Below, piece by piece: positions 24,826 through 33,329 of a stretch of 64,000 nt of DNA. Origin of the DNA: Phascolarctobacterium sp. GTDB taxonomy: Bacteria; Bacillota; Negativicutes; Acidaminococcales; Acidaminococcaceae. Every line of letters starts with the position of its first letter. The first letter of the stretch is position 1. The notes beneath the pieces were generated by a model. That model saw nothing but the letters and a program-made list of their open reading frames with translations. It was not told where the DNA came from and did no database searches. The stretch is taken from NCBI GenBank assembly GCA_030540395.1, contig JAUNWI010000010.1, forward strand, positions 1 to 64,000. The letters run 5' to 3'. A program made the translations under genes and the position numbers.

Positions 24826-25779
24826 TCAAGATCTACGGGAACGTACCCTGATGAGCTGGGCCGCAATGGAAACGGCGATTTCGGCCGGGGTTTCGCTACC
24901 AATATCTAAGCCGATGGGTGTGGTAATGCGGTCCAAATCCTGCTTGCTATAGCCCTCAGCAAGCAGTGCTTCTTGGGCAAGCTTGGCCTTGGTTCTGCTG
25001 CCCATGATGCCAATATAGGGCACGCTGGTCTTGAGCAAAAAGCGCTCGCAGTTGGCATCATGGATGTGGCCCCGGGTCATTACCACGGCGTAATCCTTGA
25101 AGGTTGGTCGGCAAGCTGCTTCCAGCTGGGTATAATCCACCTGCATTACCCTGTGAGCTTCGGGAAATACAGCCGGGTCGGCAAATTCCTCGCGGTCATC
25201 GAAAACCTCGCAGGTAAAGCCCACATGGCAGAGCAAGGGCACCAATTCGCGGGCTACATGGCCTGCGCCAAAGATGAAAACCTTGCCATCGTAGTTATAC
25301 TGCTGAGCAAAGTATTCCCTGCCGTCCTGCTCAAAAATGCCTTGATGCTTTTTCAAGGGCAAGTATTCCTGGACTAGGATTTCGCCTTCGCCCAGGGGCA
25401 AAAGCAGCCACCAGGGGCAGTCACCGGCCAGCTGATAAAGGATGTATTCAACTAAAATTTCCGTGGCTTTGTTAGCAGGCAGGTAGCAAAACTGTAGGCC
25501 GCAGTAGCCGCCGCAGGCCATGCCAGCGGCGGGCGTTAAGTCGAAGCGTTTTTGATAGCTCTTGCACTGGCCTTCAGCGAGCTTATTTTGTGCTTCCTGC
25601 ACAGCTGCGTACTCCATGGCGCCGCCACCTACGGTGCCGGCGACCCAGCCCCGCTCATTGACGAGCATGTACGCCCCGCTGCTGCGGGGCGTGGAGCCTT
25701 CGCTCTCGATGAGGGCAACGAGGTAACAATCGTTACCCTGCAAGGTTTGTTCTTTTAATTTCTCCATCAAATCTTTCAT
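24826..25779 (-). CDS. xdhC: XdhC/CoxI-family molybdenum hydroxylase maturation factor
   Basis: A 317-residue protein with an N-terminal XdhC/CoxI domain (LIESEGSTPRSSGAYMLV; GTVGGGAMEYAAVQEA) and a C-terminal Rossmann-like domain (KVFIFGAGHVARELVPLLCHVG; MTRGHIHD; PYIGIMGSRTKAKL; TPIGLDIGSETPAEIAVSI). XdhC binds Moco, promotes its sulfuration or modification, and inserts it into xanthine-dehydrogenase-type enzymes. Start ATG 25779 is chosen for the AAAGGGG site; the frame is open 13 codons further. It lies between yqeB (with a repeat island between) and the permease. Confidence 0.9.
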   Translation of the reverse strand: MKDLMEKLKEQTLQGNDCYLVALIESEGSTPRSSGAYMLVNERGWVAGTVGGGAMEYAAVQEAQNKLAEGQCKSYQKRFDLTPAAGMACGGYCGLQFCYLPANKATEILVEYILYQLAGDCPWWLLLPLGEGEILVQEYLPLKKHQGIFEQDGREYFAQQYNYDGKVFIFGAGHVARELVPLLCHVGFTCEVFDDREEFADPAVFPEAHRVMQVDYTQLEAACRPTFKDYAVVMTRGHIHDANCERFLLKTSVPYIGIMGSRTKAKLAQEALLAEGYSKQDLDRITTPIGLDIGSETPAEIAVSIAAQLIRVRSRRS

Positions 25780-25876
25780 AATTAAACCCCTTTGTAATAC
25801 ACTATAATAATTAGTCAATTGTTAATCAGCAAGCTCTTAGAGAAGCTCCCCTTTCTCCGCTACAGTTAATTAGGCG

Positions 25877-26060
25877 AGAGCCTCCCCTTGGGGGGAGGTG
25901 GCAGTCGCGCGGTATACTTGGCTCGGACTGCTTTTTGAATGCGACTGACGAAGAGGGGATACTGCAAACCCCGAAGAATCTACAATCCCCTCTCAGCCGC
26001 ATTTTGGCTAGAATATAGCTAAGGTTCGGAGGCGGCAGCTCCCCCCTAGGGGAGCCTTTC
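25877..26060. repeat. Family A palindromic element, intact gene-less copy
   Basis: About 185 bp. The outer arms, GCCTCCCCTTGGGGGGAGG and CTCCCCCCTAGGGGAGCC, are inverted copies of each other and each is also a palindrome. The central stem AATGCGACTGACGAAGAGGGG pairs with CCCCTCTCAGCCGCATT around a loop of about 28 bases, the position that holds a nuclease gene at 18045-18416. It fills the gap 25780-26131 between xdhC and yqeB, together with a family B fragment; no gene is present there. Confidence 0.85.
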
Positions 26061-26096
26061 TTTAAGCTTTACTGTTTCATATAAACCTATACATTG

Positions 26097-26146
26097 CAAT
26101 AATCACAGCTCACCTGCTGCTTATTTATTACTCAATTTCCTCTATT
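26097..26146 (+). repeat. Family B repeat, arm fragment
   Basis: AATCACAGCTCACCTGCTGC, then TTATTACTCAATTTC, is the inverse of 18612-18650. Only one end of the repeat is present. It overlaps the last codons of yqeB, whose stop is at 26132-26134. Confidence 0.6.
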
Positions 26147-26950
26147 CGCATATTCACAAACCAGCTCCAACACACTGCCTGCTATACAACGCGCTTTGTC
26201 AGAGATGGTGAAGCAGTTGGCCAGCTCCTCCTGTCGAGGGTCGATATCCGCAATCTTAAAGCCCTTGCTCACCGCGAACCCCTCACGAATCATCCCACGG
26301 ATGATTCCCGTGAGGGTGGCGCACACCGGCACCACTTCGCCCTGCTCCGTGGTGATGGTGGCAATGAGCTGCCCCTGCTCCACCACGCTGCCAATGTCCT
26401 GCACGATGTGCAGGCTGCCGGCAGCGGGAGCGTGGAGCACGCGCTCCTTGCCGTAGCCAGCAATCACGCCGGGGATACCGCTGTTGGGCGCCGCGCTGCC
26501 TGTGCGAATAATGCGCCCCAGATTGTGCCCCCGCTTGGTCTCCACCACCGCGTGCACGTCCGTGCCCGCGGTGAAGCCCGGTCCCAAGGCTATGGTAAGC
26601 GGCGCCATGTCCATGTGGGTGCCCAAATTCTTTTTGGCGATTATGGCGTCAATGACGATGTCCGGCTGCAAAATAGCAACGCACTTTGCTGCTTCGTCCA
26701 CCATAACCGGCACCTGACCGGCTTGCCACACAGCCACAGCTCCGCTGAGGCTGTGAATCAAAACGCCGGTCATGCCTTCAACGGTAGTGCTGCCGGCGTA
26801 CACCGCCTCACATAGCGCCACCTGCCGCCGAATGGCGGCAGGCTGGGCGCATTCTAACACTAAGGGCGTGAACCCTGCTCGCCACAGGCGATGAATCACG
26901 CCCGTGGCTAAATCGCCACCACCACGCACTACAATTCGTAAATTTTTCAT
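26132..26950 (-). CDS. yqeB: YqeB, selenium-dependent molybdenum hydroxylase system protein
   Basis: A 272-residue protein of the YqeB (EF2563) family: RIVVRGGGDLATGVIHRLWRAGF at the N-terminus, QPDIVIDAIIAKKNLGTHMD, ALGPGFTAGTDVHAVVETKRGHNLG and SGIPGVIAGYG. Its genes accompany selenium-dependent molybdenum hydroxylases; the biochemical role is not settled, but it is thought to act in placing the labile selenium or in cofactor maturation. It starts with an ATGA overlap on the yqeC stop. It is strong evidence that the hydroxylase upstream is of the selenium-dependent type. Confidence 0.9.
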   Translation of the reverse strand: MKNLRIVVRGGGDLATGVIHRLWRAGFTPLVLECAQPAAIRRQVALCEAVYAGSTTVEGMTGVLIHSLSGAVAVWQAGQVPVMVDEAAKCVAILQPDIVIDAIIAKKNLGTHMDMAPLTIALGPGFTAGTDVHAVVETKRGHNLGRIIRTGSAAPNSGIPGVIAGYGKERVLHAPAAGSLHIVQDIGSVVEQGQLIATITTEQGEVVPVCATLTGIIRGMIREGFAVSKGFKIADIDPRQEELANCFTISDKARCIAGSVLELVCEYANRGN

Positions 26951-27663
26951 ACACCTTTACCTCGCAACCAAATTCGCTCCCTGGTAATCCCCCGCTCCAC
27001 TAAAAGGCCCACTAAATGTTCCGCATTAGCAGGCTCTACCAGCTCGCATTTATTTATAGCAATATAATAATCCCTTGTGCCCACAGCCTTGCGACTGCCT
27101 TGCTCACTTGTAAGAATGTCGGCTACTTTAACTTCATCAATGAGTAAATTACAGCTTGAAGCAAATATTTCCCGCCCCAGCTGCCAGCGAAAGCAACCTT
27201 CCTCCAAGGATTTACCCAAAGCATCCAAGCCGACCACCCCAATGACAATATCACATTCTGGCAATAACACCGGCTCGTGCTCTGCTGGTAGCTTGCAGGG
27301 CATTTGCTTAGCCCCATCGGCTTCAATTATCGCCACGTCGCAAAGTCTCAATACAGCCTGCAACAAATCTGCTGCAGGTGCTATTAGCTTGCCTGTTCCC
27401 TGCTCCAAGGTGCCAATCACAGCATAGCTGCCACCTTGCCACAGGTCTTGCACTGCTTCCATACTGGGGGCATAAACCTCACTAGCCAGGCCATCCGAGC
27501 AAGGTAACCAAATATGGGTGGTGGTCAAGGCCACAACTCTTTTGCCTGCTTGAGCATAATGAGCCGCCAGCTCATACATTATGGTGGTTTTGCCGCCACC
27601 GCCCACCAGGGAAATAATATGCTTTTGCTCATCTATTAAAAAATGCCAAGGACACTGGAACAT
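26947..27663 (-). CDS. yqeC: YqeC, putative selenium-dependent hydroxylase accessory protein
   Basis: A 238-residue P-loop protein with the nucleotide-binding GGGGKTT at 21-27, TTTHIWLP, VAIIEADGAKQMPCKLPAEH and GVVGLDALGKSLEE, as in the YqeC family that occurs with YqeB. It probably uses ATP or GTP in cofactor or selenium handling; the reaction is unknown. ATG 27663 has an AGGAGG site nine bases upstream. It is first in the transcript yqeC-yqeB-xdhC-permease. Confidence 0.88.
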   Translation of the reverse strand: MFQCPWHFLIDEQKHIISLVGGGGKTTIMYELAAHYAQAGKRVVALTTTHIWLPCSDGLASEVYAPSMEAVQDLWQGGSYAVIGTLEQGTGKLIAPAADLLQAVLRLCDVAIIEADGAKQMPCKLPAEHEPVLLPECDIVIGVVGLDALGKSLEEGCFRWQLGREIFASSCNLLIDEVKVADILTSEQGSRKAVGTRDYYIAINKCELVEPANAEHLVGLLVERGITRERIWLRGKGV

Positions 27664-27780
27664 GCTCCGTCCTCCTACTTAGATTCTACTCAAGGCTATT
27701 ATATCAAATATTTTCTAAGCTCTCAATTTGTGACTAACCAGTCAGTTGATGTATTAAAAATACTAATATATAAATTAAAA

Positions 27781-27808
27781 TAACCCGGCTCAAAAATGAA
27801 CCGGGTTA
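27781..27808 (-). terminator. Terminator downstream of ompH
   Basis: On the minus strand AACCCGGTTC pairs with GAGCCGGGTT over a TTTTT-containing loop, then ATTTT. It is 13 bases past the ompH stop. Confidence 0.8.
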
Positions 27809-27820
27809 GGAATAATTAAC

Positions 27821-28252
27821 TTATTTTTTGGCACCGCTTAATTTAGCCATAACTTCATCGGTCAAATCCATGCCACCGAAAACCATAGCACTGGCGTCAA
27901 CTACGTTAGCAATACCGTGAGCTTTAGCAACCTCGCCAATAGCCTTGCGGATGGCTGCACGAATGGGATTCAAAAGAGAAGCTTCTTTTTTGTCTACTTG
28001 CTCGGTCAGCTTTTGGCCCAGCTCCTGCTTGCCCTTGTCGTCCAGATTAGGAGCCTTAGCTTCGAATTCTTGTTGTGCCTTTTGGCGTTCCAGCTTCAGC
28101 ACGCTCATGGTTGCCTGCATATCAGGATGGTTGCGGAACACGCGCTCCACGTTAACGTAACCCACCAGATTGCTTTCGGCAGCAAAGGCAGAGCCCATGC
28201 AGCCCAAAGCCAGCACCAAAGTCATGATCAGAGTCAATAAATATTTTCTCAT
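27821..28252 (-). CDS. OmpH/Skp-family periplasmic chaperone-like protein
   Basis: A 143-residue protein with a signal peptide (about 1-24, ending SAFA) and the OmpH pattern: GYVNVERVFRNHPDMQATM, then a long charged coiled coil (about 50-105), then IANVVDASAMVFGGMDLTDEV. Skp-like trimers hold unfolded outer-membrane proteins. It is a single-gene unit with its own promoter and terminator. Supports a diderm cell envelope. Confidence 0.9.
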   Translation of the reverse strand: MRKYLLTLIMTLVLALGCMGSAFAAESNLVGYVNVERVFRNHPDMQATMSVLKLERQKAQQEFEAKAPNLDDKGKQELGQKLTEQVDKKEASLLNPIRAAIRKAIGEVAKAHGIANVVDASAMVFGGMDLTDEVMAKLSGAKK

Positions 28253-28292
28253 TATGGTAACCTCGTTTCATTAAATTTATTCACTACATCTT

Positions 28293-28321
28293 ATAATAAC
28301 GTATTTGCAGGCAAAAAGCAA
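28293..28321 (-). promoter_or_regulatory. Promoter of ompH
   Basis: TTGCTT (28316-28321), a 17-bp spacer and TATTAT (28293-28298) on the minus strand, about 40 bases before the ompH start. Confidence 0.6.
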
Positions 28322-28365
28322 TTACCGAAGGAGCTTCTTGGCAATTTTTCTTAAGCTTACACAAA

Positions 28366-28395
28366 AGTCCTGCTCTGGAGCCTCCAAAGCAGGAC
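28366..28395 (-). terminator. Terminator downstream of fabK
   Basis: On the minus strand GTCCTGCTTTGGAG pairs with CTCCAGAGCAGGAC and is followed by TTTTG. It lies ten bases past the stop at 28405. Confidence 0.8.
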
Positions 28396-28404
28396 CATGC
28401 TTAC

Positions 28405-29349
28405 TTAAAATTCGATATTCTTTACGCGCTCAATGGCTTCTTTGGCTTCGGCAATAATACGCTCCATGACATCCTTACAGGGCAGAATATCGTTGAGCAC
28501 ATTAAGGCTTTGACCAACCATGACGGTGCCTTTTTCTGTATCTCCCTCCAAAATACCGCGGCGGTTGGTGCCGGTACCCATAGCCATGAGCTCTTCATTG
28601 GGTGCGCCAGCGATTTCCTTGGCGGTGTAGGCATCGGTAAAGGAGTTTGCCAGGCAGCGTACACCCAAATTGCGGCTATAGCCTGTTGCTACACTGTCGG
28701 TATCAGTAGCCATGATAATAGCTTCTTTAGCAGCGGGATGAGCGGGGCATTCGGTGGTCAAAAGGAAACGACTGCCCATTTGCACGCCATCTGCACCCAT
28801 GAGTAAAGCTGCAGCCAAGGCTCGACCATCGCTGATGCCACCGGCAACCAGAACAGGAATCTTTTTCACATTGGGCAACACATTTTCCATCAGAGCCATG
28901 GTGGTTTGCTTGCCGATGTGACCGCCGGCCTCCATGCCCTCTACAACCATAGCATCAGCACCAGCGGCTTCAATACGCTTTGCCAGCTTAACATTGGGCA
29001 CTACCGGGATAACCTTGATACCGGCAGCGTGAAATTTTTCAATATGGGGCACGGGATTGCCTGCACCCAAGGTAACAAAGGCAACCTTTTCTTCGCAGAG
29101 CATGTCGATGATTTCTCCAATGTTGGGAGCCATGAGCATTACGTTTACGCCAAAGGGCTTATCAGTAAGCTCCTTAGCCTTGCGCACCTCTTCACGGGTC
29201 CATTCCACAGTGCGACCGCCACTGCCAATAATACCGGCGCCACCAGCGTTGGAAACAGCAGCAGCCAAAACTGCATCGCTGGTCCAAGCCATGCCTCCTT
29301 GAATAACAGGATATTTAATACCTAATAATTGGGTTAATCTAGTTTGCAT
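28405..29349 (-). CDS. fabK: Enoyl-ACP reductase II (FabK) / nitronate monooxygenase-like
   Basis: A 314-residue FMN-dependent TIM-barrel protein: LLGIKYPVIQGGMAWTSDA at the N-terminus, AVSNAGGAGIIGSG, DAMVVEGMEAGGHIGK with the catalytic His, and PVLVAGGISDGRALAAALLMGADGVQMGSRF. FabK reduces enoyl-ACP in the last step of fatty acid elongation; nitronate monooxygenases share the fold, but the length and the EAGGHIG context favour FabK. Start ATG 29349 has a perfect AGGAGG site. It is a stand-alone gene here, outside a fab cluster, with a terminator close behind. Confidence 0.82.
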   Translation of the reverse strand: MQTRLTQLLGIKYPVIQGGMAWTSDAVLAAAVSNAGGAGIIGSGGRTVEWTREEVRKAKELTDKPFGVNVMLMAPNIGEIIDMLCEEKVAFVTLGAGNPVPHIEKFHAAGIKVIPVVPNVKLAKRIEAAGADAMVVEGMEAGGHIGKQTTMALMENVLPNVKKIPVLVAGGISDGRALAAALLMGADGVQMGSRFLLTTECPAHPAAKEAIIMATDTDSVATGYSRNLGVRCLANSFTDAYTAKEIAGAPNEELMAMGTGTNRRGILEGDTEKGTVMVGQSLNVLNDILPCKDVMERIIAEAKEAIERVKNIEF

Positions 29350-29519
29350 AGTAAAACCTCCTGGGCTCGACAAAATCTATCCCTATTATTATAACCTACT
29401 ATTGTCCTTTATACAGTGAAATCTTTTCGAACTTTGCTCCGAAAAGTGTAAGCATTGTAACTAAAAACAGGCGTATAAGCAATGCTTTTCTGATTTTGCC
29501 TGATTTTTGTCCTTAATAT

Positions 29520-29548
29520 TTGACTTTTGCCTTCAAAAAATGTAAAAT
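29520..29548 (+). promoter_or_regulatory. Sigma-70 promoter of ilvD
   Basis: TTGACT (29520-29525), a 17-bp spacer and TAAAAT (29543-29548), about 75 bases before the ilvD start. No leader peptide or T-box is evident between it and the gene. Confidence 0.8.
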
Positions 29549-29624
29549 TTTTTAGTACCCTTTAGTGGTCAAGCTATGTCTGTAACGACATGATTTATTT
29601 TATTAGGGAAAGAGGTCTGAAAAT

Positions 29625-31301
29625 ATGCGCAGTATAGAAGTAAAAAAAGGTTCCACCCGCGCAGCCCATCGCTCTCTGTTTTACGCAATGGGTTATACTG
29701 AAGAAGAATTGCAAAAACCCTTAATCGGCATTTGCTGTGCCGCTAACGAAATCATCCCCGGTCATATGCACCTGGACACCATTGCTCAAGCAGCTAAATA
29801 TGGTGTTTTGGAAGCCGGCGGTACCCCCATCGAGTTCCCTGCCATTGGTATTTGCGATGGTATTGCTATGGGTCACGATGGCATGAAATACCCTCTGGCC
29901 AGCCGTGAGCTGGTTGCTGACTCCATTGAAGCTGTGGCCAATGGTCATGCCTTTGATGGCTTGATTTTGATTCCCAACTGCGACAAGATTGTTCCCGGCA
30001 TGCTCATGGCAGCTGCTCGCCTGAACATTCCTGCCGTAGTAGTAAGCGGTGGCCCCATGCTACCCGGTCGTCTCCACGGCAAGGATATCAGTGTATCCAC
30101 TGTTTTCGAAGCTGCTGGTCGTTTTGAATCCGGCCAAATCGACGCTTGCCAATTAAGCGAAATCGAGCATTGCGCTTGCCCCGGCTGCGGCTCCTGCTCC
30201 GGTCTGTTCACTGCTAACACCATGAACTGCCTGACCGAGGTTCTCGGCATGGGTCTGCCCGGCAATGGCACCATCCCTGCTGCTTATAATGGCAAACGTA
30301 TTGCCCTGGCTAAGCATGCTGGTATGGCTGTTATGAAGCTGGTTGCCGAAAACAAATGCCCCCGTGATATCATGACCATGGAAGCCTTCAAGAACGCTAT
30401 CACCGTGGATATGGCTATCGGCGGCTCCTCCAACACTGCTCTGCATCTGCCCGCTATCGCTCACGAAGCTGGCCTGCAGCTGCCCCTGGAGCTCTTTGAC
30501 GAAATTTCCAAGCACACTCCGTACCTGACCAAGCTGTCCCCCGGCGGCAGCCACCACATTATCGATTTGAACGAAGCTGGCGGCATCCCTGCTGTTATGC
30601 ATGAATTGGATCGTTTGAACATCATCAACAAGGATTGCGCTACTGTTAGCGGCAAGACTATTGGCGAAATTATTGAGCATGCTGAAATTCAACGTCCGGA
30701 TGTTATTCACAGCATTGAAAACCCCTACAACAAGACCGGCGGTATCGCTGTTTTGAAGGGCAATATTGCTCCCGAATGCTCCGTTGTTAAAGAATCTGCT
30801 GTTGACCCCACCATGAAGGTATTCAGTGGCCCGGCAAAGGTTTACAACTCCGAGGACGAAGCTATTGCGGCTATCTGCGGCAAGGAAGTGCAATCCGGTG
30901 ACGTTGTTGTTATCCGCTACGAGGGTCCTAAAGGTGGCCCCGGCATGCGCGAAATGCTGAACCCCACCTCCGTATTGGCTGGCATGGGTCATGACAAGGA
31001 CGTTGCCCTCCTCACTGATGGTCGCTTCTCCGGCGCAACCCGCGGTGCTTGCATTGGCCACATCTCCCCGGAAGCTCGCGAAGGCGGCAATATCGCTTTG
31101 ATTGAAAATGGCGATATTATCGAAATCGATATTCCGAACCGCACTCTGAACGTGAAGCTGACCGATGAAGAGCTGGCTGAGCGTCGTGCTAAATGGGTAT
31201 GCCCTGAGCCGAAGGTAAAATCCGGTTACTTGGCTCGCTATGCAGCTCTGGTTTCCTCCGCTGCTACCGGCGCTGTGCTGAAGGTTCCCGGCCAAGACTA
31301 A
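29625..31301 (+). CDS. ilvD: Dihydroxy-acid dehydratase IlvD
   Basis: A 558-residue protein of the usual length. It converts dihydroxy-acids to 2-keto acids in isoleucine and valine synthesis. Cluster and active-site segments are visible: [43 protein letters not shown] and, toward the C-terminus, [12 protein letters not shown] and [21 protein letters not shown] with the catalytic Ser. It is a single-gene plus-strand unit amid minus-strand genes, with promoter and terminator visible. Its codon use looks more pyrimidine-ending and biased than its neighbours, as in highly expressed genes. Confidence 0.96.
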   Translation: MRSIEVKKGSTRAAHRSLFYAMGYTEEELQKPLIGICCAANEIIPGHMHLDTIAQAAKYGVLEAGGTPIEFPAIGICDGIAMGHDGMKYPLASRELVADSIEAVANGHAFDGLILIPNCDKIVPGMLMAAARLNIPAVVVSGGPMLPGRLHGKDISVSTVFEAAGRFESGQIDACQLSEIEHCACPGCGSCSGLFTANTMNCLTEVLGMGLPGNGTIPAAYNGKRIALAKHAGMAVMKLVAENKCPRDIMTMEAFKNAITVDMAIGGSSNTALHLPAIAHEAGLQLPLELFDEISKHTPYLTKLSPGGSHHIIDLNEAGGIPAVMHELDRLNIINKDCATVSGKTIGEIIEHAEIQRPDVIHSIENPYNKTGGIAVLKGNIAPECSVVKESAVDPTMKVFSGPAKVYNSEDEAIAAICGKEVQSGDVVVIRYEGPKGGPGMREMLNPTSVLAGMGHDKDVALLTDGRFSGATRGACIGHISPEAREGGNIALIENGDIIEIDIPNRTLNVKLTDEELAERRAKWVCPEPKVKSGYLARYAALVSSAATGAVLKVPGQD

Positions 31302-31380
31302 CGAGAACAATTGTTTCGAGTAACGTTTCGTTACAGGAGCATAGCCTCACGCTCTCTAAATTTTGCGTGTAAATAAAATT

Positions 31381-31416
31381 AAGCAGTCACCCGCTTATGG
31401 GTGGCTGCTTTTTTTA
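31381..31416. terminator. Terminator between ilvD and rarA
   Basis: AAGCAGTCACCC pairs with GGGTGGCTGCTT and is followed by TTTTTT; it may serve both convergent genes, though the T-run favours ilvD on the plus strand. Confidence 0.9.
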
Positions 31417-31444
31417 GTGGGAAATATTCGGTTTTTGTTAAGCT

Positions 31445-32743
31445 TTACGGCTTGCGTCTGCCCTTGTCTTCACCGTGACCGGAGGGATGGTAATACTTGG
31501 TGCCGAGGAGCTCATCGGGCAGATATTGCTGCTGCACCCAACCACCGGGATAATCGTGAGGATATTTATAGGTCAGGCCATGGCCAAGGGCCTTGGCGCC
31601 GGGATAGTGGGCGTCACGCAAATGCTTGGGCACGCTGCCGCAATTGCGACTGCGCACGTCCTGACGTGCGCTGGCAATGCCCATGTAGGCAGCGTTGCTC
31701 TTGGGAGCGTTAGCGATGTAGCACACTGCTTCAGCGAGGGGTATTTGCGCTTCGGGCCAGCCGACGAAGTCGGCGGCCTGGGCCGCCGCATTAGCGACCA
31801 CGAGGGCTTGTGGGTCCGCCAGACCCACATCCTCGGCGGCGCAGATAACGATGCGGCGGGCAATAAAGCGCAAGTCCTCGCCGCCCTCGATCATGCGCGC
31901 CAAGTAATGCAGCGCCGCGTCCGCGTCGCTGCCCCGCATGCTCTTAATAAAGGCGCTGATAATATCATAATGTTGGTCGCCCTTCTTGTCGTAGCGCTGC
32001 ATAGCTGTACCAATGACGCTCTGCAGCACCTCCGGCGTAAGTACACGCTCACCCTCCCCTGCCGCAGGCAACATGAACTCAGCCTGCTCCAGGATGTTCA
32101 GGGCGCCGCGGGCGTCGCCCGCGGCGAAGTCAGCGATAATCCGCAGCGCCTCCGGCTCTGCGGTGAAGCTACCCCCAAAGCCTCGCTCGCTGTCAGCGAT
32201 AGCTCGCTGCAAAATCTGCACCAAATGCGCAGGCTGCAGCTTTTCTAAGCGCACCACCTTCATGCGGGAAAGCAGCGGCGAATTGATTTCGAAGAAGGGA
32301 TTTTCCGTAGTGGCACCAATTAGAACTATAGTTCCGTTTTCTACATAAGGCAACAGTACATCCTGCTGTGCTTTATTAAAGCGATGAATCTCGTCGATGA
32401 ACACAATGGTGCGACCCATGCCACGGCGCTGCTCCTCTTGCGCCTTGGCGATGAGCTTGCGCAGCTCCGGCACGCCGCTGGACACGGCGTTAATGGAGAC
32501 GAATTGATCGCCGGTCACGTGGGCAATGACTTGCGCCAGCGTGGTCTTGCCCGTGCCCGGCGGTCCGTAAAAGAGCACCGACTGCAGCATATCACGCTCA
32601 ATCATCCGCCGCAAAGGGCTCCCCTTGCCCACGGCCTTCTCCTGACCCACAAAATCGCTCAATTTCTCAGGCCGCATGCGGTCCGCAAGCGGCTTCGTCT
32701 GTCTTTGTTCACTTGCGAATAGATTGCCAAATAAACTTTCCAT
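31445..32743 (-). CDS. rarA: Replication-associated recombination protein RarA (MgsA)
   Basis: A 432-residue AAA+ ATPase. Near the N-terminus, PLADRMRPEKLSDFVGQE is followed by Walker A GPPGTGKTT (about 60-68) and Walker B IVFIDEIHRF (about 112-121), sensor 1 GATTENPFF, then the clamp-loader-like C-terminal tetramerisation domain with NAPKSNAAYMG and LRDAHYPGAKALGHG. It acts at stalled replication forks. The aspS, 6S RNA, rarA arrangement also occurs around yrvN in Bacillus. Confidence 0.95.
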   Translation of the reverse strand: MESLFGNLFASEQRQTKPLADRMRPEKLSDFVGQEKAVGKGSPLRRMIERDMLQSVLFYGPPGTGKTTLAQVIAHVTGDQFVSINAVSSGVPELRKLIAKAQEEQRRGMGRTIVFIDEIHRFNKAQQDVLLPYVENGTIVLIGATTENPFFEINSPLLSRMKVVRLEKLQPAHLVQILQRAIADSERGFGGSFTAEPEALRIIADFAAGDARGALNILEQAEFMLPAAGEGERVLTPEVLQSVIGTAMQRYDKKGDQHYDIISAFIKSMRGSDADAALHYLARMIEGGEDLRFIARRIVICAAEDVGLADPQALVVANAAAQAADFVGWPEAQIPLAEAVCYIANAPKSNAAYMGIASARQDVRSRNCGSVPKHLRDAHYPGAKALGHGLTYKYPHDYPGGWVQQQYLPDELLGTKYYHPSGHGEDKGRRKP

Positions 32744-32786
32744 TTATATATCCTCAATAATTTATCAACAATAAAGTTTTGGCGAA

Positions 32787-32870
32787 ACCCCTCTCAGTCA
32801 TCCGCATTTACTAAACTATGCAATATCAGTTACTGCGCGGAATGACAGCTCCCCCCTAGGGGAGCCTCTC
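32787..32870. repeat. Family A element, right half only
   Basis: CCCCTCTCAGTCATCCGCAT, then AATATCAGTTACTGCGCGG and the palindrome CTCCCCCCTAGGGGAG. It is nearly identical to the right half of the array units at 1-500; the left half is absent. It lies between rarA and the 6S RNA gene. Confidence 0.8.
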
Positions 32871-32892
32871 CAAAAACTTTTACTTACAAGAT

Positions 32893-33076
32893 AAAACCCC
32901 ACAATGCCGTCCTAACGCCCCATGTTTTGAACCTGCATGTGCAGGTGGGTGCCTTCTCTCCAATCGCAAAAGTCCACTCAAAGGAGGCTGGTTTTTAAAA
33001 GGAGAAGTATCAGGCTCCCTAGGTTAGAGTGTTGGCTCAAAACCTGTGGAGCAACGTAACGAACATCGCAGGGATT
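32893..33076 (-). ncRNA. ssrS: 6S RNA (RNA polymerase regulator)
   Basis: About 184 nt. The 5' end CCCTGCGATG pairs throughout (with G-U pairs) with the 3' end CATTGTGGGG. Inside the 5' arm, GATGTTCGTTACGTTGCTCC then GGTTTTGAGCC mimic the conserved 5' half of 6S RNA; the 3' arm has CATGTTTTGAACC-like and GACGGCAT segments. The long rod with a central bubble is the 6S form that binds sigma-70 RNA polymerase. It lies between aspS and rarA, where Bacillus bsrA lies. The rest of 32744-33328 holds repeats and the aspS terminator. Confidence 0.8.
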
Positions 33077-33173
33077 TTTACAATTATGTACGTGGCTAAG
33101 CTTAGAAAAAGTCAGCCTTTGTCGTCTTCTTCCGACATACATATAATACCAAAAAGCTGTATTTTTTTCAAGT

Positions 33174-33210
33174 AAAAAATCCCCGCTCAGCAAAATTGCT
33201 AAACGGGGAT
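33174..33210 (-). terminator. Terminator after aspS
   Basis: On the minus strand ATCCCCGTTTAGCA pairs with TGCTGAGCGGGGAT and is followed by TTTTTT. It lies about 120 bases past the aspS stop, with a family C repeat between. Confidence 0.85.
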
Positions 33211-33221
33211 CATCACAAAGC

Positions 33222-33329
33222 CCTAAAATCGTTCAGAAGGTATTAGATGCGAGGCGCACCGACGACGGCGTACTAGAGGTACGTCTAGGAGGTGCAACGA
33301 AGCAGATGACGCCTTATGGACGATTTGCT
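33222..33329. repeat. Family C palindromic repeat after aspS
   Basis: Matches 18980-19080 internally (GAAGGTATTAGATGCGAGG; GACGACGGCGTA; AACGAAGCAGATGACGCC). Its outer arms, AAATCGTTCA and TGGACGATTT, pair with one G-T, but differ from those of the other copy. Its right arm ends exactly at the aspS stop codon. Confidence 0.8.

Noticed and set aside
30153-31310. 385-codon frame antisense to ilvD
   Set aside because: It is an antisense shadow of a highly expressed gene with biased codon use.
32978-33193. 71-codon minus-strand frame upstream of rarA
   Set aside because: It lies within the 6S RNA gene and its upstream region and has no family pattern.
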